From Mucilaginibacter sp. (lineage in GTDB: Bacteria > Bacteroidota > Bacteroidia > Sphingobacteriales > Sphingobacteriaceae): DNA of 64,000 nucleotides. Below the pieces are notes generated by a model. It made no database searches. It worked only from the letters and a program-made list of their open reading frames with translations, and was not told the DNA's origin. Position 1 is the first letter of the stretch. Each line of letters begins with the position of its first letter. Location: the NCBI GenBank assembly GCA_025352225.1, contig JANXTT010000024.1:1-64000 (forward strand), written 5' to 3'. This document shows, one piece after another, positions 30,284 to 39,592 of the stretch. The position numbers were made by a program, and so were the translations under genes.

Positions 30284-31045
30284 ATGTATATAACACCAGA
30301 TAATAAAAAAACATATAAAGCTATTATCCTCATTAATGAGTTGATTAATGGCACTCATCAGTTTCAAACCGTTGCCAATGGCGACGATAAAATACTGGAG
30401 CCTTTGTTTATTGAGCTCATGTCAAAAGGATATGTGCAAGTATCGGGCATAAATTATGCGGTCACCGATAAGGGCCACGAGGTATATAATACCTTTATGC
30501 AGCGTTACTCAGAATACCTCAAAGTTTATGACATATTCTCGTATGTTGACCTTGAAAAAGGTGATTTTGCTTTTGCGAGGTATTTTGATTTTGAAACGGA
30601 TGCCGCCTGGGATGCTTATAAAAACGACCAGCGTTTTGACGACTTGCGTATAGCCGTGGCCATGTTTAAAAAAGTTGACCCGGCCGAAATCGTGTTTATG
30701 TCGTTTATTAACGAGAATCGATTTGATGCTACATCAGCAGGATGGCAGATGGATCTGGTATCAGACAATAGCTGGAACGAGATAGAAGAGATTTGTGACA
30801 CAGCCATTAAGCCCAAAGAAGTTGGCGAAGATGCCATGTTGGATATGATAGGTCAAGGGGCAGAGATAATGATGAAACTTTTACAAAAGGAAACTGAAGA
30901 GAAAGCATTATCAGCACAACAAGACAATAATAACAGCAGCGGTGGAACAGTTATAGAGGAATACGAAACCGTATCCTATTATGAGCCTTATTACGACCCT
31001 TATTATGTATCGCCCATATGGTTAGTGCCTTTGTTTTTGTGGTAG
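30284..31045 (+). CDS. Hypothetical protein with Tyr-rich C-terminus (YYEPYYDPYYVSPIWLVPLFLW)
   Basis: 253-aa ORF following PspA. Confidence 0.7.
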   Translation: MYITPDNKKTYKAIILINELINGTHQFQTVANGDDKILEPLFIELMSKGYVQVSGINYAVTDKGHEVYNTFMQRYSEYLKVYDIFSYVDLEKGDFAFARYFDFETDAAWDAYKNDQRFDDLRIAVAMFKKVDPAEIVFMSFINENRFDATSAGWQMDLVSDNSWNEIEEICDTAIKPKEVGEDAMLDMIGQGAEIMMKLLQKETEEKALSAQQDNNNSSGGTVIEEYETVSYYEPYYDPYYVSPIWLVPLFLW

Positions 31046-31099
31046 ACAAGTTTATATCTAATAATAAATTAGTTATTACTCATTTATTATATTAGCCAT

Positions 31100-31867
31100 A
31101 TGTTTAAACACGAGAAAAGGGTTGCGTTAATTGTTTTATTATATTTAATGGTTTGGTTAACAGGCTGTTCGCCATTAATTCTTCCAACAACATACCAAGT
31201 GCCAAATATTAAGGAAAAAGGCGACGCGCAAGTGGATATTGCGGTATCGGTATCACAAATGGATAATTTGCATGTGGCTTATTCACCCATCAAACACCTT
31301 GTTCTTGCCACATCTGTAAATTATGGTATTGACCGAGCCCAAAACTCTCATAATACAAAATTATCAATGTTTGGGGGAGGATATTATCATATGATAAATA
31401 ATAACTTTATGTTTAGCGTATATGGACGTTATGGTTTCGGCGCAAGTACCGCTAAGACCTACGCTGATCCAGACCACTCTCCTGACCTTATGCACGTTAC
31501 CACTATAAAGTATACTGATCTTCAAATCCAACCACAAGTTCTCTGGTCCGATAAACGTACAGAAGTTTACTCTGGTTTGCGCTTCTCATTAATAAACACA
31601 AAAAAATTTGATACTAATGATCATAACCGCAATTCTCCAGGAACCATGTATATATTAGAGCCATTTTTGGGATGTAGAGGAGGGTTTAGTAACCTAAAAG
31701 CGGACTTTCAAATGGGTATATATGGACACAAGTCGACCCATATTTACTCCCATCCTTATGAATTATTAGTTTATGGAAGAGAGTCTAACGATAGTATGCT
31801 TAATATGAGTATCGGAATTGCTTATATGTTTAATTTAAAGAAAAAGCATTTTGGCATAGAGGATTAA
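31100..31867 (+). CDS. Lipoprotein / outer-membrane beta-barrel-like hypothetical protein
   Basis: Lipobox LTGC; alternating amphipathic strands. Confidence 0.7.
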   Translation: MFKHEKRVALIVLLYLMVWLTGCSPLILPTTYQVPNIKEKGDAQVDIAVSVSQMDNLHVAYSPIKHLVLATSVNYGIDRAQNSHNTKLSMFGGGYYHMINNNFMFSVYGRYGFGASTAKTYADPDHSPDLMHVTTIKYTDLQIQPQVLWSDKRTEVYSGLRFSLINTKKFDTNDHNRNSPGTMYILEPFLGCRGGFSNLKADFQMGIYGHKSTHIYSHPYELLVYGRESNDSMLNMSIGIAYMFNLKKKHFGIED

Positions 31868-32069
31868 GTTACTAAACAAGATATTATTACTGCTAAAAGA
31901 TGTTAACTTTAATTTTATGTACAATTACACTATCATGTTAACTTTAAACAAATGTTACCAACTTGTTAATGTTGGCTTAAAATTTGAAGTCTATAATTGA
32001 AAAATACTCGTAAATTAGATTATAATTTACCAGAATGCTAAAAGCCATATATTAACTTAATGTCAAATG

Positions 32070-32088
32070 TTGGTTAAAAGTTGGTTAA
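32070..32088. promoter_or_regulatory. Candidate operator: TTGGTTAA direct repeat phased by 11 bp upstream of the sugar cluster
   Basis: TTGGTTAA at 32070-32077 and 32081-32088; 13-bp direct repeat ATGTTAACTTTAA at 31900-31912 and 31935-31947 further upstream. Confidence 0.4.
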
Positions 32089-32154
32089 GTAGGCGGATAA
32101 CCGCCAGGGATTTTATAAGTTTGAGGTTAAAACAGGATAAAACCAAGTGTAGAA

Positions 32155-33216
32155 ATGGGAAGGAAAATATTGTTTACTACTGGTTCTATGAATCAAACGA
32201 TTCAAATGCATCAGATAGCCAGTGAGTTACCTGAATACGATTGTTGGTTTAGCCATCTTTTTACAGATTCAACCATTATCAATTCTGTCATTAAAAATAC
32301 TTCTATTATTGATGGCACCATTTTAGGAACTCATTTTAAAGAAAATTCCGAAAAATATTTACGGAGCCACAATTTGCAGATAGATTACCGTGCCGAGGCT
32401 AATGATTATGATCTGATTGTTTACTGTTCGGACCTGATGATACCCAAACGTATGCAAACTACCAAAACCATCTGGGTTCAGGAGGGCATGGTAGATAAGT
32501 TTACCGTAAAGAGTAAAGTAGTACAAGCATTAGGCTTACCACCCTGGTTCTGCGGCGACACATCGCTAAACGGTTCGTCAAACATATGTGATGTATATTG
32601 CACGGCATCGCAAGGATATAAAACCTATTTTGGTGGTACAGGTACCGATATCAACAAGATAGTTGTAACCGGTATGCCTAATTATGATAACCTTAAACAG
32701 TTTGCCAATAATAATTTTCCTTATCATGGCTACGTAATGGTTGCCAGTACTGATATGCGCGAAACTTACCGTTACGAAAACCGCCCCGCTTTTATTAAAA
32801 AAGCAGTGCAAATAGCTAACGGCCGCCAGTTATTATTTAAACTGCACCCTAACGAAAAGTTTGCACGTGCCCAGCGCGAAATTAAAAAATACGCGCCCAT
32901 TGGTACATTAATATTTCAGCAGGGTAACACCAACGAAATGATCGCTAATTGCGAGGAACTCATTACCCAATACTCTACTGTAGTTTATACGGGCATTGCT
33001 TTGGGTAAAAAGGTGCATTCGTATTTTGATATTGACCAACTCCATAAGCTGGCACCCATTCAAAATGGCGGTACTTCATCGCGCAACATCGCCAATGTTT
33101 GCCGTAACTTTTTAGAGTATCAAGGCCCTAAAGAAGATTTTGTTAAGAACTTTAAATTCAAGCCAGCGCTATTCAAATCTTCAGAAAAGCGTGTACTAAG
33201 TGCAGTATCCGCGTAA
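32155..33216 (+). CDS. GT-B-like glycosyltransferase / CDP-glycerol glycerophosphotransferase-like protein
   Basis: LLFKLHPNEKF, CEELITQYSTVVYTGIALGKKV. Confidence 0.65.
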   Translation: MGRKILFTTGSMNQTIQMHQIASELPEYDCWFSHLFTDSTIINSVIKNTSIIDGTILGTHFKENSEKYLRSHNLQIDYRAEANDYDLIVYCSDLMIPKRMQTTKTIWVQEGMVDKFTVKSKVVQALGLPPWFCGDTSLNGSSNICDVYCTASQGYKTYFGGTGTDINKIVVTGMPNYDNLKQFANNNFPYHGYVMVASTDMRETYRYENRPAFIKKAVQIANGRQLLFKLHPNEKFARAQREIKKYAPIGTLIFQQGNTNEMIANCEELITQYSTVVYTGIALGKKVHSYFDIDQLHKLAPIQNGGTSSRNIANVCRNFLEYQGPKEDFVKNFKFKPALFKSSEKRVLSAVSA

Positions 33217-33223
33217 GCCATAT

Positions 33224-34039
33224 ATGGGTCAGGGTTTAACCAAAATAGTAATTGTTGTTCAGGCGCGTATGTCGTCAAGTCGCCTTCCTGGCAAGGTAAT
33301 GTTGCCAATTTTAGGTAAAAGTTTGTTGTACCGCATGATAGAACGCGTACAGATGATTAAGCATCAGGCAGAGATCGTGGTAGCAACCTCAACTGATACA
33401 AGGGATGATGTAATAGAAACCGAAGCTGCTACTATAGGTGTGCCTTGTTACCGCGGCAGCTTAGATAATTGCCTGGACAGGCATTACCAGGCGGGCAAAA
33501 AACATGAAGCTGATATTGTTATCAAAATACCTTCCGACTGTCCGCTTATTGATCCACGTATAATCGACGATGTATTAACCTTTTATTTTGACCACCCAGG
33601 CCAGTACGATTTTGTAAGCAACCTGCATCCCGCAACTTTTCCTGATGGTAACGATGTGGAGATCATGACGATGGACTGTTTGGAGAAAACGCAAAAGGAA
33701 GCTAACCGCCCGCTTGAACTGGAACATACCACGCCCTATATATGGGAGAATCCGGGTAAATTTAAAATAGCTAATATAGGCTGGTCAACCGGTTTAGACT
33801 ATTCAATGTCGCATCGGTTTACCATTGATTACCCCGAAGATTATCAATTTATTAAACGGGTTTATGAAGAGCTATATCCGGCTAAAGCCGATTTTTCTTG
33901 CGATGATATACTAGCTTTATTAAAGGTTAAACCCGAGATATATAACATTAACGCGGCTTATGCTGGGGTTAACTGGTATCGTAACCATCTCAATGAATTG
34001 AAAACAGTAGGAGCTGATCAGACAAAATCATTAACCTAA
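33224..34039 (+). CDS. SpsF-like cytidylyltransferase / NTP transferase family protein
   Basis: IVIVVQARMSSSRLPGKVMLPILGKSLL, SDCPLIDP; ATG at 33224 preferred over GTG 33200. Confidence 0.88.
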   Translation: MGQGLTKIVIVVQARMSSSRLPGKVMLPILGKSLLYRMIERVQMIKHQAEIVVATSTDTRDDVIETEAATIGVPCYRGSLDNCLDRHYQAGKKHEADIVIKIPSDCPLIDPRIIDDVLTFYFDHPGQYDFVSNLHPATFPDGNDVEIMTMDCLEKTQKEANRPLELEHTTPYIWENPGKFKIANIGWSTGLDYSMSHRFTIDYPEDYQFIKRVYEELYPAKADFSCDDILALLKVKPEIYNINAAYAGVNWYRNHLNELKTVGADQTKSLT

Positions 34040-34140
34040 TGCCTAACATTGTTACTATATTTGTACTGAATTTGAATAATAAAAACGCGTAGTTGCCTGG
34101 CACATCGCGATAACACCAAATACAAAATAATTATCTAAAT

Positions 34141-34983
34141 ATGAATGATTTAAAGGATATAGCATTTAAGGTTCGCCAGCATATCATCCGCATGTCTACC
34201 GATGGCGGCTGTTTTGTAGGAGCTTCTTTATCCGCCGCCGACCTGATTGTTTACCTCTATACCAAGTTTTTAAACATCAATAAAGATAATCTGGACGACC
34301 CCAACCGTGATTATCTGTTTCTATCCAAAGGGCATGATGTACCCGCGTTATATGGCACCTTTGCCGAGATATGTTTATTAGAGCCCGAAAGGTTAAAAAA
34401 TCACCTGTCTGTTAATGATCATATTTACTGGCATCCTAATACTAAAATTCCGGGGATAGAGTTTCATTCAGGTTCGTTGGGTCACCTGCCATCTGTTGCG
34501 CTGGGTGTTGCATTGGATATAAAAATGCGTGGCGGTAATAACCGGGTAATCTGCATTATTGGCGATGGTGAGTTAAACGAAGGTTCGTGCTGGGAAGCGG
34601 TACTGGTAGCTAACGCGCACAAGCTTGATAACCTCATCTTTGTGATAGATCGTAACCAGTTTCAGGCCAATATGGCAACTGAAGACCTGATACCCCTGGA
34701 GCCATTGCACGATAAATTTACCGCTTTTGGAGCAGCTGTTAAACGTATTGATGGGCATAGCTTTGAGGCGCTGGACGAAGCGTTTTCTGCCTATCCTTTT
34801 CAGCAAGGTAAGCTTAACGTGGTAATTGCCGATACCGTTCGTGGTAAAGGTTTGCCAAGCATTCAGGCACGTGCCGACCGTTGGTTCTGCAACTTTACCC
34901 ATGATGAGGTAGAGTCGCTTTTAAAAGAATTAGGCGGCGAAGAAACAACAGAATTAACATCAGAAACATTAGTAGTAAGATAA
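34141..34983 (+). CDS. Transketolase, N-terminal (ThDP-binding) subunit
   Basis: SKGHDVPALY, IIGDGELNEGSCWEAVLVANAHKLDNLIFVIDRNQFQ. Confidence 0.93.
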   Translation: MNDLKDIAFKVRQHIIRMSTDGGCFVGASLSAADLIVYLYTKFLNINKDNLDDPNRDYLFLSKGHDVPALYGTFAEICLLEPERLKNHLSVNDHIYWHPNTKIPGIEFHSGSLGHLPSVALGVALDIKMRGGNNRVICIIGDGELNEGSCWEAVLVANAHKLDNLIFVIDRNQFQANMATEDLIPLEPLHDKFTAFGAAVKRIDGHSFEALDEAFSAYPFQQGKLNVVIADTVRGKGLPSIQARADRWFCNFTHDEVESLLKELGGEETTELTSETLVVR

Positions 34984-34984
34984 T

Positions 34985-35920
34985 ATGTCGTACGAAGAAC
35001 TATTAACCAAAACCGCTCTTGCCGACGAACGTTTTGTAGTAATGACTGCCGAGAACCGTGCTTTGGTACGTAACTTGCCCGGTATTTTAGGCAAACGCTT
35101 TATAGATACCGGTATTACAGAACAAACCATGGTTGGTGCCGCCGCAGGCTTAGCTTTACGCGGACGGATACCTGTTTTGCATGCGCTGGCTTCCTTTTTA
35201 ACCATGCGCGCCTTTGAGTTTGTACGTACCGACGCCGGTATTCCAAATTTGCCGATTAAACTAAGTTCGTTCATCCCTGGTTTTTTATCGGATGGTAATG
35301 GCCCAACGCACCAGGCTATTGAGGATGTTTCCATTATGCGCGGTATACCTAACGTTACTGTTTTTGCTGCCGCCGATGAGCAGGACCTGGTAGGCATGTT
35401 GCCAGCCATCTGGGCATCGCCAAACCCGGCATATGTACGGATCAATACACGCAAAACAGAATACAACCATACCCCGTTTGAAATAGGCAAAGCAGAAGTA
35501 ATTGCCGAAGGAACTGATGTTACGATATTAACGTACGGTTTATTGTTTGAGCAGGCACTTATAGCGATGCAAATATTGAAAGACCAGGGTTTATCTGTTG
35601 GCCTGGTTAATATGCGCAGCTTAAAACCTGTTGATGAGCAGGCTATTTTGAAAGTGGCCAAAGCATCAAAACTGGTTGTCACCCTGGAAGACCACTTTAA
35701 TACAGGCGGCTTATATACTATTGTTGCCGAAACATTGTTGAAACACCAAACAATGGCTAAAGTAATGCCTTACGGTTTGGATAAATGGTTTAAGCCCGCC
35801 CTGCTGCCCGAAGTGCTGGCTTACGAAGGTTTTACTGGCAAGCAAATAGCCGAAAAAATATTAGGCTACACTACAAATGCCATTCAACCGGAAATTGCAA
35901 CGCCGGAATTTGCCGAATAA
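34985..35920 (+). CDS. Transketolase, C-terminal subunit
   Basis: RFIDTGITEQTMVGAAAGLALRG, SDGNGPTHQAIEDVSIMRGIPN, LEDHFNTGGL. Confidence 0.93.
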   Translation: MSYEELLTKTALADERFVVMTAENRALVRNLPGILGKRFIDTGITEQTMVGAAAGLALRGRIPVLHALASFLTMRAFEFVRTDAGIPNLPIKLSSFIPGFLSDGNGPTHQAIEDVSIMRGIPNVTVFAAADEQDLVGMLPAIWASPNPAYVRINTRKTEYNHTPFEIGKAEVIAEGTDVTILTYGLLFEQALIAMQILKDQGLSVGLVNMRSLKPVDEQAILKVAKASKLVVTLEDHFNTGGLYTIVAETLLKHQTMAKVMPYGLDKWFKPALLPEVLAYEGFTGKQIAEKILGYTTNAIQPEIATPEFAE

Positions 35921-35962
35921 TGTTTTTTTAACTTTTTTAATTTTGACTTTTAACTTAAAAAA

Positions 35963-37306
35963 ATGCCCAATACAATAAAATTCAATGCCGATTATCCGGT
36001 AATTAAAAAATCTGACGAACTGTATGAGCGTGCTTTAAAAGTGCAGGCCCCCGTTACACAAACTTTAGCTAAGGGCCCCGGCCAGTGGACAAAAGGTGTA
36101 GCTCCAAAATATATCCAAAAAGGAAAAGGTTCGCACGTTTGGGATGTTGACGGGAATGAATATATCGACTTTAATGCTGCTATCGGCCCAATCTCGCTAG
36201 GTTATGCCTATCCATGTGTTGACGAAGCCATTAAAAAGCAATTGGAAGAAGGTATCACCTTCTCGCTAATGCATCCATTAGAGGTTGAGTTTTCTGAACT
36301 GATACAAGAAATTATCCCGAATGCCGAGGCCGTAAAAATATCGAAAACTGGTGCTGATGTTTGTTCGGCAGCCATACGTGTAGCCCGTGCATTTACTGGT
36401 CGCGAAACTGTGTTTTGCTGCGGTTACCACGGTTGGCACGATTGGTACATTGGTGTTACCAGCCGTAACGCGGGTATTCCAGAGGCTATCCAGAACATGA
36501 CGTATACCTTCGATTATAACAATATCGAATCAATTAAAGAGGCATTGGATGATACAGTTGCCGCTTTAATTTTAGAGCCATTTATTTTTGAGGCTCCTAA
36601 ACCAGGCTTTTTAAAAGAACTGGCTGAGGTATGTAAAGCCAATGGCACCCTGCTTATTTTTGACGAAATGTGGACAGGCTTCCGCATTGCCATCGGTGGC
36701 GCGCAGGAGTACTTTGATGTAAAGCCCGACCTGGCCGTATACTCAAAAGCTTGCGCCAATGGCATGCCTATCGCCATATTAACCGGCCGTAAAGATGTAA
36801 TGGATCTTTTTAATTCAGAAGTTTTCAGCTATACCACTTTTGGTGGCGAAACGCTTTCTTTGGCTGCCTCGATAGCAACCATTAAGGAGCTCCGCGAAAA
36901 AAATGTCCCTCAATATTTAGACGAAAAAGGGGCCATCATGAAAGATGGTTACAACCAGATAGCTATTGAAAGCGGTATGGATAAATACACCAAGTGTGTA
37001 GGTTACAACTGCCGCTCAATGGTAACTTTTACGCCAGATGCCGGAAACGGTTTGGAAGTAAAAGCCCTTATGCAGCAGGAAATGATCAAACGCGGTGTGC
37101 TATGGGCAGGTTTCCATAACATGTGCTTTAGCCATAACGACGAAGACCTGGCCTACACCTTATCTGCTTATAGGGATGTGATGCCGATAATGAAAGCGGC
37201 GATTGAAAGTGGCAATGTAAAATCTTATCTGAAGGGTGAGGTTTTAGAAGCCGTGTTCCGTAAAGTGAGCGATTATAATATAAAACCTAAAAAAGCAACG
37301 GTTTAA
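35963..37306 (+). CDS. Class III PLP aminotransferase (glutamate-1-semialdehyde aminomutase-like)
   Basis: HVWDVDGNEYIDFNAAIGPISLGYA, LLIFDEMWTGFR, YSKACANGMP (PLP Lys). Confidence 0.92.
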   Translation: MPNTIKFNADYPVIKKSDELYERALKVQAPVTQTLAKGPGQWTKGVAPKYIQKGKGSHVWDVDGNEYIDFNAAIGPISLGYAYPCVDEAIKKQLEEGITFSLMHPLEVEFSELIQEIIPNAEAVKISKTGADVCSAAIRVARAFTGRETVFCCGYHGWHDWYIGVTSRNAGIPEAIQNMTYTFDYNNIESIKEALDDTVAALILEPFIFEAPKPGFLKELAEVCKANGTLLIFDEMWTGFRIAIGGAQEYFDVKPDLAVYSKACANGMPIAILTGRKDVMDLFNSEVFSYTTFGGETLSLAASIATIKELREKNVPQYLDEKGAIMKDGYNQIAIESGMDKYTKCVGYNCRSMVTFTPDAGNGLEVKALMQQEMIKRGVLWAGFHNMCFSHNDEDLAYTLSAYRDVMPIMKAAIESGNVKSYLKGEVLEAVFRKVSDYNIKPKKATV

Positions 37307-37310
37307 GCGG

Positions 37311-38114
37311 ATGGATTTGTTCTCATTAAAAGATAAAACCGCTGTAGTAACCGGTGCTTTGGGCCTGATAGGCAAAAAGCATTGCGAAGCCTTAGCGCAT
37401 GCTGGCGCGCACGTAGTTGTAGCCGATGTAAATGAAGAGCACTCTAAAATGTTCGCCGCCGAATTGGGTGCGCAGCATTTGGGTTTAGGCGTTAATGTTA
37501 CCAGCCCGGAGTCATTAAAAGCCGCGCGCGATAAAATATTGGCCTGTTATGGCTCAATTGATATATTGGTAAACAATGCAGCTATTAATGATATGTTCGA
37601 AAACCCGGCTATGGCTAAGGATCTTTCGGCGTTTGAAAATTATCCCTTGGATGCTTTTCAAAAATCATTGGATGTAAATGTTACCGGCGTGTTTTTATGT
37701 TCACAGATATTGGGTACCGTAATGGCGGAGCAGGGTAGTGGCAGCATTATTAATGTGGCTTCAACCTACGGTATGGTTGGCCCCGATCAAAGCATTTATC
37801 GTAACTCATGCGGCGAACAAACGTTTTTTAAATCGGCAGCCTATCCGGTTACAAAAGGCGCGGTAATTAACTTTACACGCTTTTTAGCGGCATACTGGGG
37901 TTGTAAAGGTGTGCGGGTAAATACCTTATCACCGGGAGGGGTTGAAAACAGTCAGGATGAGTTTTTTGTAGGGAATTATTCTGCGAAAACTTTATTGGGC
38001 CGAATGGCTAAGGCCGATGATTACCAGGGCGCGCTAGTGTTTTTGGCAAGCGATGCTTCGGCGTACATGACGGGTGCTAACTTAGTGGTTGACGGGGGCT
38101 GGACAGCGATTTAA
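37311..38114 (+). CDS. Short-chain dehydrogenase/reductase
   Basis: AVVTGALGLIGK, VNNAAIND, SAAYPVTKGAVINFTRFLAAYW. Confidence 0.92.
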   Translation: MDLFSLKDKTAVVTGALGLIGKKHCEALAHAGAHVVVADVNEEHSKMFAAELGAQHLGLGVNVTSPESLKAARDKILACYGSIDILVNNAAINDMFENPAMAKDLSAFENYPLDAFQKSLDVNVTGVFLCSQILGTVMAEQGSGSIINVASTYGMVGPDQSIYRNSCGEQTFFKSAAYPVTKGAVINFTRFLAAYWGCKGVRVNTLSPGGVENSQDEFFVGNYSAKTLLGRMAKADDYQGALVFLASDASAYMTGANLVVDGGWTAI

Positions 38115-38118
38115 CGTG

Positions 38119-38640
38119 ATGAACCAACTAACAGATCAACTAAAAGAAAAAGCATTGCAGATAAAAATGCTCATTACCGATTGTGATGGCGTTTTAACGG
38201 ATGCTGGTGTATATTATGGCGAAGCGGGTGAAGTGCTTAAAAAGTTTAACATCCGCGATGGCATGGGCGTGGAGCGTTTGCGTAACCTTGCAGGTATTGA
38301 AACTGGTATTATCACCGGTGAATTATCGCCATCAGTTGCCAAACGTGCCGAAAAATTAAAAATAACCCAGCTATATTTGGGTATTAAAGATAAACCATCA
38401 GTACTGCGTCACATTTTAAGTAGCCTTGAGCTGCAGGCGTCACAGATAGCGTATATTGGTGATGATGCTAACGATCTGGAAATTATGGCTATGGTTGGCT
38501 TTACTGCCAGTCCGGCTGATGGATTGTATTTCGTGCGTGATAAAGTAGATTATATTTGCCAGGCCAAAGGTGGCGAGGGCTGTTTCAGAGAATTTGCCGA
38601 ATTAATAATATCGGTTCAATCAAATAGTAATAAAAACTAA
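38119..38640 (+). CDS. KdsC-like HAD phosphatase
   Basis: IKMLITDCDGVLTDAGVYY, IITGELS, IAYIGDDANDLEIM; ATG at 38119 preferred. Confidence 0.9.
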   Translation: MNQLTDQLKEKALQIKMLITDCDGVLTDAGVYYGEAGEVLKKFNIRDGMGVERLRNLAGIETGIITGELSPSVAKRAEKLKITQLYLGIKDKPSVLRHILSSLELQASQIAYIGDDANDLEIMAMVGFTASPADGLYFVRDKVDYICQAKGGEGCFREFAELIISVQSNSNKN

Positions 38641-38641
38641 A

Positions 38642-39553
38642 ATGAGTAAAACAATCAGTTTAAACACCGGGCGTAAAATAGGCGCAGGTGAACCATGTTA
38701 CATTATTGCCGAGATCGGTATTAACCACAATGGTTCAATTGACATTGCAAAAAAGTTAATTGACGAAGCAGTTATCGCTAAAGCGGATGCTGTTAAATTT
38801 CAAAAACGTACGCCCGAAATTTGCGTTCCTAAAGATCAATGGGAAATTATGCGCGATACGCCATGGGGCCGTATGTCATACATCAACTACAAACGCAAAA
38901 CAGAGTTTGGCGCCATCGAGTATGCCGCTATTGATCAATATTGCAAAGAAATGGGTATCGACTGGTTTGTGTCAACCTGGGACGTGGAAGCTGTGGACTT
39001 TATGGAGCAGTTTGATACACCGATGTACAAACTCGCGTCAGCATCATTAACAGATTTTCCGTTGATCGAAAAAATATTGCAAACTGGCCGCCCGCTGATG
39101 TTATCAACAGGGATGTCAACCACGCAAGAGATTGAGGATGCTATGGCTCTGGTTCATAATTTTAATCCAGATTATCCTTTAATGGTTGCTCATTCAACAT
39201 CGGCTTATCCATGTAAACCCGAAGAGCTTAACCTTAAAATGATACCCGTATTGGCCGCAAAATACCCAACAGCGCCAATAGGATACTCTGGTCACGAAAC
39301 CGGCTTGGCAACTACTGTAGCTGCATCAGCCATAGGTGCAACGTTTGTGGAACGCCACTTTACCTTAGATCGCGCCATGTGGGGGTCTGATCATGCTGCT
39401 TCTGTTGAGCCACAAGGCCTGCAACGCTTGGTACGCGATATCCGCGATGTGGAAACTGCCATGGGCGACGGTATTAAAAGGGTATACGAATCAGAAATTG
39501 GGCCAATGAAACGTTTACGCGTAAATATTAACGCGCCGAGTGTAGAAAAATAG
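38642..39553 (+). CDS. NeuB-family (N-acetylneuraminate synthase-like) synthase without SAF domain
   Basis: CYIIAEIGINHNGSIDIAKKLID, KADAVKFQKR, GYSGHETG, ERHFTLDRAMWGSDHAASVEP; 303 aa, ends at the barrel. Confidence 0.9.
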   Translation: MSKTISLNTGRKIGAGEPCYIIAEIGINHNGSIDIAKKLIDEAVIAKADAVKFQKRTPEICVPKDQWEIMRDTPWGRMSYINYKRKTEFGAIEYAAIDQYCKEMGIDWFVSTWDVEAVDFMEQFDTPMYKLASASLTDFPLIEKILQTGRPLMLSTGMSTTQEIEDAMALVHNFNPDYPLMVAHSTSAYPCKPEELNLKMIPVLAAKYPTAPIGYSGHETGLATTVAASAIGATFVERHFTLDRAMWGSDHAASVEPQGLQRLVRDIRDVETAMGDGIKRVYESEIGPMKRLRVNINAPSVEK

Positions 39554-39592
39554 TTTTTTGAGGAAACGTGTAAATTGAATTTGATAAGATAG

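Noticed and set aside
34969-35682. 237-aa minus-strand ORF
   Set aside because: Antisense shadow of the transketolase C-terminal gene, which has clear family motifs.
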